The notes under the pieces are model-generated. The model saw only the letters and a program-made list of their open reading frames with translations. It was not told the origin of the DNA and made no database searches. A DNA stretch of 64,000 nt from TMED109 sp002684605 (GTDB taxonomy: Bacteria > Pseudomonadota > Alphaproteobacteria > TMED109): positions 62,001 to 126,000 of the forward strand of contig CAJWSU010000001.1 in assembly GCA_913046335.1 (NCBI GenBank), written 5' to 3'. This document shows, piece after piece, positions 8,211 to 15,248 of this stretch; position 1 is the first letter of the stretch; each line of letters starts with the position of its first letter. The position numbers were made by a program, and so were the translations under genes.

Positions 8211-8870
8211 ATGTTAAATGAAGATCAAATTATAGAAGAATTGTTATTATTAAACTCTTCTATAGTTCATGATGCACTTAGATCAGAAAATTTATTAAAT
8301 CAAACACTACCTCATGAAATAAAACCTCTTTTATTTGAAGATAAAGTTGTAGGAAAAATATGGACTTTATCAGGAAAGTTAAAAAGTAATGCAAGTATAG
8401 ATGAAAGTTTGCTATCTTGGACAGAATTTTTATCTAAAGCAGAAAAAAATTCTGTAATAATATGCCAACCAAATAATAATTCTATTGCATTAATGGGAGA
8501 ACTTTCTGCAGAAGCTTTAAAGCTAAGAGGAGTTAGAGGTTATATAACGGATGCTGGATGTAGAGATGTAACAAGAATAAAATCAGAGATAAAATTTCCA
8601 GTTTATTGCAGGTATAACTCACCAAAAGATGTTGCCGGCAGATGGATAGTTAATGAAATGGGAAAATCTATTAAGATTGGAAATGTTAATATAAACACTG
8701 GTGATTACAGTATAGCTGATGAGGATGGCATAGTAATAATTCCAAATAATATTATTTTTAAAATCATAAATAAAGCTAAAAAGGATTTAAGCTCTGAAAA
8801 TAAGATGCGTGATGCTATATTAAAGGGGATAAACCCTAAAGAAGCATACCTTAAATATAAAAAATTTTAA
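8211..8870 (+). CDS. RraA-like / HMG aldolase family protein
   Basis: This 219-aa protein belongs to the RraA/4-hydroxy-4-methyl-2-oxoglutarate aldolase fold family. The glycine-rich segment with LRGVRGYITDAGCRDV carries the G-x20-R-D metal and substrate motif of the aldolases. GDYSIADEDGIVIIP near the C-terminus is also conserved. Members include class II pyruvate aldolases and the RNase E inhibitor RraA, and sequence alone does not decide between them. The SDR gene 18 bases downstream suggests a small catabolic pair, so an aldolase or decarboxylase role seems more likely than RNA regulation. Confidence 0.8.
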   Translation: MLNEDQIIEELLLLNSSIVHDALRSENLLNQTLPHEIKPLLFEDKVVGKIWTLSGKLKSNASIDESLLSWTEFLSKAEKNSVIICQPNNNSIALMGELSAEALKLRGVRGYITDAGCRDVTRIKSEIKFPVYCRYNSPKDVAGRWIVNEMGKSIKIGNVNINTGDYSIADEDGIVIIPNNIIFKIINKAKKDLSSENKMRDAILKGINPKEAYLKYKKF

Positions 8871-8888
8871 TAAATATAGGATAGATAA

Positions 8889-9722
8889 ATGGTAAATGGA
8901 GAAATTATTGATGAGGAAACAGGTTTTTTAATGCCTTCTGCTAAAAACTTTGATGTTTTAAACCTTTTTAGTTTAAAAAATACTACTACTTTAATAACTG
9001 GTTCTGCCCATGGAATAGGAAGAGTAGCCGCTATTGCATGTGGAAAGGCAGGAGGAAATATAGCTATAACTGATAAAAATTTTGATTCAGCCAAAGTATT
9101 AGAAAAAGAATTGGCTGAAGAAGGTATTAAAGCAAAAGCATGGGAACTAGATATAACTAAAGAAGAAAATATTATTAAAGTTTTTAGTGAGGTATCTGTA
9201 TATTTTGGGTCAATAGATGTCTTAATAAATAATGCTGGGACAGCAAACAGAAATCCTGCAGAAGAAATGAAAACAGAAGATTTTGAAAATATAATTAAAC
9301 TGAACCTAACTAGTGCTTTTATTTGCTGTAGAACAGCAGCAAAATATATGCTTAAAAATAAAAAAGGATCAATTATTAATATTTCCTCAATAATGGGAGT
9401 TACAGGAGGTGGACCAGCTCCCAATTCTCCCTACCATGCATCTAAAGGAGGATTAGTAAACCTTACAAGATCTCTAGCTAATGAATGGGGACCAAGAGGA
9501 ATAAGAGTTAATTCTATTGGGCCTACCTATACAAAAACTAGACTAGTGAAACAATTAAATGCAGATAAAGAAAAATTAAATCATATTATAGAAAGAACGC
9601 CTTTAAGGAGACTAGCTGAAGTTTCTGAAATGGCTGGAGGAATTTTATATCTAGCTTCTAATGCATCTTCTATTGTAACTGGACATACTTTAATGCTGGA
9701 TGGCGGATGGTCTGCTATATAA
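8889..9722 (+). CDS. SDR family NAD(P)-dependent oxidoreductase
   Basis: This 277-aa classical short-chain dehydrogenase has the cofactor motif TGSAHGIG (about residues 37-44), NNAG near 116, the catalytic serine in ISSIMG, the YxxxK pair in YHASKGG, and the C-terminal GHTLMLDGGW. An extra ~30 residues precede the first strand. AGGA 8 bases before the ATG at 8889 supports this long start. The substrate is unknown; gluconate/sugar dehydrogenases and 3-oxoacyl reductases share this pattern. It forms an operon with the RraA-like gene, and uvrD begins 12 bases after its stop. Confidence 0.88.
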   Translation: MVNGEIIDEETGFLMPSAKNFDVLNLFSLKNTTTLITGSAHGIGRVAAIACGKAGGNIAITDKNFDSAKVLEKELAEEGIKAKAWELDITKEENIIKVFSEVSVYFGSIDVLINNAGTANRNPAEEMKTEDFENIIKLNLTSAFICCRTAAKYMLKNKKGSIINISSIMGVTGGGPAPNSPYHASKGGLVNLTRSLANEWGPRGIRVNSIGPTYTKTRLVKQLNADKEKLNHIIERTPLRRLAEVSEMAGGILYLASNASSIVTGHTLMLDGGWSAI

Positions 9723-9734
9723 TATGCTTTTATA

Positions 9735-11915
9735 ATGACAATTAGTAAAAATAATTATTTATCTGAATTAAACTCAGAACAAAGAGATGCTGTAGAAACA
9801 GTTAATGGTCCTCTTCTAGTATTAGCAGGAGCAGGCACCGGAAAAACAAAAGTTCTTACTACTAGACTTTCTAATATATTATATGAAGGTATTGCTCACC
9901 CGTCTGAAATCCTTACTGTAACTTTTACAAATAAAGCTGCAAATGAAATGAGAATAAGAGTAGAAAGTATGGTGGGATCTTCAATTGCAGGATGGTGGTT
10001 GGGAACTTTCCATTCATTGGCAGCTAGAATTCTTCGCTCTAATGCAGAATTAGTAAACTTAAAAACAACTTTTACAATTATAGATACAGACGATCAACTA
10101 AGATTAATAAAGCAAATACTTTCTGCAGAAAATATAGATGAAAAACGTTGGCCAGCAAGAAGCTTGTTGTCAATAATTCAAAAGTGGAAAGATATGGGTC
10201 TAAATCCTATGGATGTAAAAAATAGACATCATAGTGGAACAGATTTCGCTAATAATCAAGCTACAAAGCTATATCAATACTATCAAGATCGCTTAATAAC
10301 TCTTAATGCTGTTGATTTTGGTGACCTTTTATTGCATGTTATAACTATCTTTAAAACTAAACCTGATATTAAAAAGCTATATCAAAATAAATTTAAATAT
10401 ATTCTAGTTGACGAATTTCAAGATACAAATGCTTCTCAATACTATTGGTTAAAAACTCTAGCAGAAAATCATAAAAACTTATGTGCCGTAGGTGATGATG
10501 ATCAATCTATTTATTCATGGAGAGGCGCTGATGTAAATAATATATTAAATTTTGAAAAAGATTTTAAGAATGCAAAAATAATTAGGCTTGAAAGAAATTA
10601 TCGGTCAACTGGTAATATTTTAGCTGCAGCTTCTCATTTAATTGCAAAAAATCAGAATAGATTAGGAAAAACTCTTTGGACTGAAGGAGATATGGGAAAC
10701 ACTATTAATGTTAGGACAGTTTATGATGGAAGGGAGGAAGCACAATCAATAAGTGATGAGATTGAGTCCTATCAAAGAAATAATAATAGTATAAATAATG
10801 TAGCAATCTTAGTAAGGGCAGGATTTCAAACAAGGACTTTTGAAGAAAGATTTCTTAAAATAGGTTTACCCTATCAAGTTATAGGAGGATTAAGGTTTTA
10901 TGAAAGAGCTGAAATTAGAGATGCCATAGCCTATTTAAGATTAGTGAATTCGCCGGATGACCAATTAGCTTTTGAGAGAGTAATCAATAAGCCTAAAAGA
11001 GGCTTAGGTGAAATGACTATAAGAAATATAGAACAATATTCTAGAGCAAGTAAATTAAGTTTAGAAATGGCTGCAAGAAAATTAGCGGAAACTGATGAAT
11101 TATCCTCTAAAGCGGCCTCATCAATAAGATTGTTTGGGAAAAATTTAGATAAATGGAGAATTGATGTAAATAATAATAAGCTAGGAGATTTAGTTGAAAT
11201 TATTTTAGAAGAATCCGGCTATGTTGAAATGCTTAAAAAAGATCGCTCAATAGAAGCGCCAGGAAGGCTAGAAAACTTAAAAGAATTAGTAAATGCTATA
11301 AATGAATTCGACTCATTAGCAAATTTCTTAGAACATATACAATTAGTAATGGATGGATCAAATAATCAAAACTCCGAGACAGCAAAAATCATGACATTAC
11401 ATGCAGCAAAAGGACTGGAATTTCCATTAGTGTTTTTACCTGGCTGGGAAGAAGGGTTATTTCCTAACCAAAGATCGATAGATGAAAGTGGAGAAAGTGG
11501 CTTAGAGGAGGAAAGAAGACTCGCCTATGTAGGTATAACAAGAGCAAAAAAAGATGTCTGGATATTTAATGCAAACTCTAGATTAACCCATGGTCAATGG
11601 ATAGATTGCATGCCTTCAAGATTTCTAGATGAACTTCCAGAAAAAAATATTAATAAATTTTCTTCTTATACAAATAATTTTAATAATAATTCTTCAATAG
11701 CCTCAGAATGGTTAAAAGCAGATAATACTGTAAAAAAAAATATATTAAATTATGAAAGCTCGATTAAAATTAGTGAATTCAAGATAATGGAAAGAATTTT
11801 TCATCAAAAATTTGGGTATGGAAAAGTATTAGAAATAGATGGAGATAAAGTTACAATAAATTTTGAAAAAGCAGGACAAAAAAAGTTACTCTTAAGCTTT
11901 ATAGAAAAAATATAG
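9735..11915 (+). CDS. uvrD: UvrD/PcrA-type superfamily 1 DNA helicase
   Basis: This 726-aa 3'-5' DNA helicase acts in excision and mismatch repair. N-terminal LNSEQRDAV (Q-motif region), Walker A AGAGTGKT (about 31-38), Walker B VDEFQDTN (about 226), GDDDQSIYSWRGAD, NYRSTGNIL and the C-terminal motifs TLHAAKGLEFPLVF and EEERRLAYVGITRAKK are all present. The end (HQKFGYGKVLEIDGDKV) is the small C-terminal domain of UvrD/PcrA proteins. It follows the SDR gene with only 12 bases between and has no obvious ribosome binding site, so it is probably expressed from the same transcript. Confidence 0.96.
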   Translation: MTISKNNYLSELNSEQRDAVETVNGPLLVLAGAGTGKTKVLTTRLSNILYEGIAHPSEILTVTFTNKAANEMRIRVESMVGSSIAGWWLGTFHSLAARILRSNAELVNLKTTFTIIDTDDQLRLIKQILSAENIDEKRWPARSLLSIIQKWKDMGLNPMDVKNRHHSGTDFANNQATKLYQYYQDRLITLNAVDFGDLLLHVITIFKTKPDIKKLYQNKFKYILVDEFQDTNASQYYWLKTLAENHKNLCAVGDDDQSIYSWRGADVNNILNFEKDFKNAKIIRLERNYRSTGNILAAASHLIAKNQNRLGKTLWTEGDMGNTINVRTVYDGREEAQSISDEIESYQRNNNSINNVAILVRAGFQTRTFEERFLKIGLPYQVIGGLRFYERAEIRDAIAYLRLVNSPDDQLAFERVINKPKRGLGEMTIRNIEQYSRASKLSLEMAARKLAETDELSSKAASSIRLFGKNLDKWRIDVNNNKLGDLVEIILEESGYVEMLKKDRSIEAPGRLENLKELVNAINEFDSLANFLEHIQLVMDGSNNQNSETAKIMTLHAAKGLEFPLVFLPGWEEGLFPNQRSIDESGESGLEEERRLAYVGITRAKKDVWIFNANSRLTHGQWIDCMPSRFLDELPEKNINKFSSYTNNFNNNSSIASEWLKADNTVKKNILNYESSIKISEFKIMERIFHQKFGYGKVLEIDGDKVTINFEKAGQKKLLLSFIEKI

Positions 11916-11931
11916 TTAGTAATATTTTATT

Positions 11932-12807
11932 ATGTCATATACATGGATATTAAAACTAAAATTAAAAGATAAATATAGAGAAGAAATTGAAGAATATTTT
12001 TTATCTTTAAATGCAAGCATTTCATCAATTGACGCGGAAAATAATTTAAACACTTTAAAACCAAAACTCTTTGAGACAAATATTTTTTTTAAAGATAAGC
12101 CTAATTTTACTTTAATTAAAAAATATTTAGTTACCTTTAAAATAAGTACTAATAAATTGGTTTTAATAAAAAAAGAAAATAAGAAATTTAAATTTAAAGA
12201 TAATAGAAGATTAGAGCCCATTCGTATAGGACGATTCATATTTAATGAAGAAAAAATAAATCTAAAATATAATATTGCTAAAAATATAATTATTCCAGCA
12301 GCTGCAGGCTTTGGAACAGGTCATCACCCTACAACAGAAGGAATTATATTAATACTAAATAAAATAAATTTTTATAAAGATATAAAAAATAAAGATATAA
12401 TAGATATTGGCTGTGGATCAGGCATTTTAGGAATAGTAATGGCAAAGCTATGGAAAAGAAATATAGAACTTATAGATATAGATTTTCTTGCAATTAAAAC
12501 CTCCTCTTATAATGGCAAAATGAACTTTTTACATAGAAATCTTAATATAAAAAAAGGTGATGGGCTAAATATTACTCAAAAGCAAAAATATGACCTTATA
12601 ACAATTAATATTTTAGCTATACCAATACTTAAAAGTGCCTATTTAATTAATAAAAAATTGAAATATAAAGGAAGAGTGATTATTTCAGGAATATTACACT
12701 CTCAGATTTTTATGATTTTAAATAAATTAAGATCAATGGGTTTAGTATTAGAAATGCAATATAGTAAAAACAATTGGTCAACACTTTTGCTTAAAAAAGG
12801 TAATTAA
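11932..12807 (+). CDS. prmA: Ribosomal protein L11 methyltransferase
   Basis: This 291-aa protein has the PrmA layout: a divergent N-terminal substrate domain, then an AdoMet methyltransferase domain. The diagnostic GFGTGHHPTTEG segment, the AdoMet loop IDIGCGSGILGI (about 157-168) and TINILAIP (the usual NILA-P catalytic region) are visible. It methylates ribosomal protein L11. It starts 16 bases after uvrD. Its stop overlaps by four bases the stop of the convergent 81-aa gene. The N-terminal part is unusually rich in lysine and isoleucine, as expected at this GC content. Confidence 0.93.
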   Translation: MSYTWILKLKLKDKYREEIEEYFLSLNASISSIDAENNLNTLKPKLFETNIFFKDKPNFTLIKKYLVTFKISTNKLVLIKKENKKFKFKDNRRLEPIRIGRFIFNEEKINLKYNIAKNIIIPAAAGFGTGHHPTTEGIILILNKINFYKDIKNKDIIDIGCGSGILGIVMAKLWKRNIELIDIDFLAIKTSSYNGKMNFLHRNLNIKKGDGLNITQKQKYDLITINILAIPILKSAYLINKKLKYKGRVIISGILHSQIFMILNKLRSMGLVLEMQYSKNNWSTLLLKKGN

Positions 12808-13049
12808 ATATTCCACCAATCTTTAGAATAAATAGATAAGAAATTCTTGCTATTTTTATAATAAACATTAGATGGCTTAGAATTAAAAATACTATTAAAA
12901 GCTGATTTTATGAATTGTCTTATTAATCTAGCCTGAATATTTTTACCTACATTATATTGTTCAATACCATATTTAAATGCAATGAAATTACTTATATTAA
13001 CGTTTTTAATTTTGATAAAATTTGATTCTTTAAAACTAGCATACTTCAT
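12804..13049 (-). CDS. Hypothetical 81-aa protein downstream of a double-hairpin RNA
   Basis: I do not recognise this 81-aa protein. It is basic, has no clear membrane helix or signal peptide, and carries an amphipathic ARLIRQFIKSAF segment in the second half. That segment loosely recalls the arginine-bearing helices of short alphaproteobacterial proteins such as the DUF1127 and RSP_7527-like families; the resemblance is only suggestive. A clean AAGGA sits 7 bases before the ATG, which supports translation. Upstream on the same strand lie two hairpins with anti-Shine-Dalgarno loops, so regulation through its leader is plausible. Confidence 0.6.
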   Translation of the reverse strand: MKYASFKESNFIKIKNVNISNFIAFKYGIEQYNVGKNIQARLIRQFIKSAFNSIFNSKPSNVYYKNSKNFLSIYSKDWWNI

Positions 13050-13091
13050 TTTATTTCCTTAATTTTTTTAATAGCAGCTTGGATATCTTAT

Positions 13092-13107
13092 GGGGAGGAA
13101 AAACCAA
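13092..13107. repeat. 16-bp direct repeat, copy 1 (GGGGAGGAAAAACCAA)
   Basis: The first of two identical 16-base copies, mostly in the loop of hairpin A and running into its 3' arm. The second copy is at 13165-13180. The repeat is kept while the stems differ in sequence, which points to selection on the loop motif. Confidence 0.85.
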
Positions 13108-13164
13108 GCTGCTATTTTTATTAAATAATAATAATTTGACAATATGGAGATGAAAAATCATCAA

Positions 13165-13180
13165 GGGGAGGAAAAACCAA
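13165..13180. repeat. 16-bp direct repeat, copy 2 (GGGGAGGAAAAACCAA)
   Basis: The second identical copy, in the loop of hairpin B and running three bases into its 3' arm. The copies begin 73 bases apart. Confidence 0.85.
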
Positions 13181-13247
13181 ATTATTATTACTTATGACTA
13201 TTATATAGAGCCAAAAAATGTTATTTACTAACATTAATATTAAGATA

Positions 13248-13304
13248 TAGCCATGCGTATGGCGCATGGATAAAAGCTAATTTATCATAAATAAAGCATG
13301 GCTA
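13248..13304. other. Third hairpin with two mutually exclusive pairings
   Basis: A 9-bp stem (13248-13256 TAGCCATGC with 13296-13304) encloses an inner 6-bp stem (13269-13274/13281-13286). The same left arm can instead pair locally: CCATGCG at 13251-13257 with CGCATGG at 13263-13269, a 7-bp stem with a 5-base loop. The two forms exclude each other, which is the layout of an RNA switch. With the two hairpins at 13070-13190 it fills most of the 395-base gap 13050-13444. The rest of that gap (13305-13444) is plain AT-rich sequence that must hold the aminopeptidase promoter. Confidence 0.45.
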
Positions 13305-13444
13305 AGGTGTTTTATCTATTTAAGGGCTATTATTGAGTATTGCAGATATGCATATATTTCATAATTGAAAAAAATATTTGATATTATTTATAAATATAAA
13401 AAAAACATACAATAAATTTTTATATACTTTATATAAAATATATT

Positions 13445-15247
13445 ATGGTTAAAAATATGGATATAATAAAAAGAATAAAATCTATTCAACTCTTTCTCAA
13501 GACAAATAATCTTGATGGTTTTATACAACCTAGATCAGATAGTTATCTTGGAGAATATGTTCCTCCATCTGATTCAAGACTGGAATGGATTAGTGGTTTC
13601 TCTGGATCTGCAGGGGAAATACTTATTTTGCGTAATACCGCAATTCTTTTTGTAGATAGTCGCTATACTATACAAGCCATTAATGAAACTATAAATACTA
13701 ATATTAAAGTAGTTTTATCTTCTGATGAATCTATAACTGATTATATAAAAAATAATTTAAAAAAGTTAAAAAATATAGCCTTTGATCCTTGGCTTCACTC
13801 ATTATCTAAAATAAAATTTTTATTAAATATTGGAAAAAAAAATAATCTTATATTTACTTCATTAAAACAAAACCCTATTGATTTAATATGGGTTTCTAAT
13901 AGAGAGGCTGCGCCAAAGACTAAAATAAAAAAGCATATAAAAAAGTATTCTGGTGTCAGTGCTTCCATAAAAATTAAAAAGTTATGCTTAAAATTGAAAT
14001 CCTTTAATGCAGATAGCTATATAATATCACAACCTGACGCAATAGCTTGGTTGCTAAATATTAGAGGTGCAGATTTGAAGCATACTCCTATTATTTTAAC
14101 AAGAGCAATTATTTTTAAAAATCAAAAGCTATTCTTATTTATCGATAAATCACGTATAAATTCTGAAATCAGTAATTATTTTAAAAAAGAGTGCATAGAC
14201 GTAAAAATTTATCCAGAAAATAAACTACTTGAGGTAATTAATAAAATTGTAAAAAATAATAATAAAATTTTAATTGACCCTAATACTACTTCTTACGTGC
14301 TAGCTCATGAAATTCTTAAAAAAGATAATAATAATATAATAGAGCAAAACTGCCCAATTGAATTAATGAAAGCTGTTAAAAATAAAACAGAAATCGAAGG
14401 TAGCGTCATAGCTCATAAAAAAGATGGTATTGCTTTATCAAAATTTTTATATTGGATATATCATTCAAAAAATACTAGAAATTCTGAAATGCTATTTTCT
14501 AATAAAATAGATCAGCTTAGATCTCAGCAAAAAAACTTTATTTGCACCTCTTTTGAAACTATTAGTGGCTATGGTAGTAATGGCGCAATAATTCATTATA
14601 GAGTGACCAATCAAACTAATAAAAGAATTAAAGGAAATAGTCTCTATCTATGTGATAGCGGTGGCCAGTATTTAGAAGGTACAACCGATGTAACAAGGAC
14701 AATAGCTATCGGCAAACCTTCTATACAAATGAAAAAACATTTTACTATAGTACTAAAGGCACACATTGCTCTTGCTAGTGCTATATTTCCTTATGGAACT
14801 ACCGGTAATGAATTAGATCTATTAACTAGATCTCCTTTATGGAAAAATGCTATGAATTATGGACACGGAACAGGACATGGAGTTGGCTCTTGCTTAAGTG
14901 TTCATGAAGGCCCGCATAGAATATCTAAAGGGTCATTTATTATTCTTGAACCTGGCATGGTAACCTCTAATGAACCAGGTTTTTATTTAGAAAATAAATA
15001 TGGTATTAGAATAGAAAATTTAATGGTAGTTACCAAACTAAATGATAAAAAAAATAACAATATGTTATGCTTTAAAACCTTAACATTGGCTCCTATTGAT
15101 ATAAATTTAATTAACTACACGTTACTATCACATGAAGAAATTGGATGGATCAACAATTATAATAGTTCTGTATATAATAATATATCCATTCACTTAGAAA
15201 GCGGTAAAAAGAAATGGTTAAAAAAAGTATGTAAGCCCTATATATGA
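13445..15247 (+). CDS. pepP: Xaa-Pro aminopeptidase (M24B)
   Basis: This 600-aa three-domain aminopeptidase P removes N-terminal residues that precede proline. Two creatinase-like N-terminal domains (IQPRSDSYLGEYVPP and LFVDSRYTIQA are typical) come before the metal-binding pita-bread domain. The five metal ligands are present: two aspartates in CDSGGQYLEGTTDVTRT (about 403 and 414), the His after GTGHGVGS, and glutamates in TSNEPGFY (about 509) and IRIENLMV (about 523). An alternative start is ATG 13457 (MDIIKRI). The stop lies one base from the convergent ligA stop. Confidence 0.95.
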   Translation: MVKNMDIIKRIKSIQLFLKTNNLDGFIQPRSDSYLGEYVPPSDSRLEWISGFSGSAGEILILRNTAILFVDSRYTIQAINETINTNIKVVLSSDESITDYIKNNLKKLKNIAFDPWLHSLSKIKFLLNIGKKNNLIFTSLKQNPIDLIWVSNREAAPKTKIKKHIKKYSGVSASIKIKKLCLKLKSFNADSYIISQPDAIAWLLNIRGADLKHTPIILTRAIIFKNQKLFLFIDKSRINSEISNYFKKECIDVKIYPENKLLEVINKIVKNNNKILIDPNTTSYVLAHEILKKDNNNIIEQNCPIELMKAVKNKTEIEGSVIAHKKDGIALSKFLYWIYHSKNTRNSEMLFSNKIDQLRSQQKNFICTSFETISGYGSNGAIIHYRVTNQTNKRIKGNSLYLCDSGGQYLEGTTDVTRTIAIGKPSIQMKKHFTIVLKAHIALASAIFPYGTTGNELDLLTRSPLWKNAMNYGHGTGHGVGSCLSVHEGPHRISKGSFIILEPGMVTSNEPGFYLENKYGIRIENLMVVTKLNDKKNNNMLCFKTLTLAPIDINLINYTLLSHEEIGWINNYNSSVYNNISIHLESGKKKWLKKVCKPYI

Positions 15248-15248
15248 G

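Larger units (their letters stand above)
13070..13190 (-). ncRNA. Double-hairpin RNA with anti-SD loops, cuckoo-RNA-like
   Basis: Two perfect 13-bp stems stand next to each other. Hairpin A is 13070-13082 paired with 13104-13116, with a 21-base loop. Hairpin B is 13126-13138 paired with 13178-13190, with a 39-base loop that holds a small inner stem (13149-13153/13158-13162). Each loop contains the same motif, read on the minus strand as TTTTTCCTCCCC directly after the 5' arm. The two stems share no sequence apart from the few bases next to the motif. In alphaproteobacterial 'cuckoo' sRNAs (CcsR1-4 of Rhodobacter), two hairpins also display identical C/U-rich anti-Shine-Dalgarno loops. The strand choice is inferred: on the plus strand the loops would show GGGGAGG, which resembles a ribosome binding site. 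Confidence 0.5.

Noticed and set aside
8867..9424. 185-codon frame antisense to the SDR gene
   Set aside because: The plus-strand SDR has all catalytic motifs in place; the opposite frame is a by-product of its composition.
11916..12239. 107-codon frame antisense to prmA
   Set aside because: The prmA frame carries family motifs downstream in the same reading frame; this is its shadow.
13092..13180. Possible short CRISPR array
   Set aside because: Only two copies of a 16-base repeat, each bound into a different hairpin, and no cas genes nearby.
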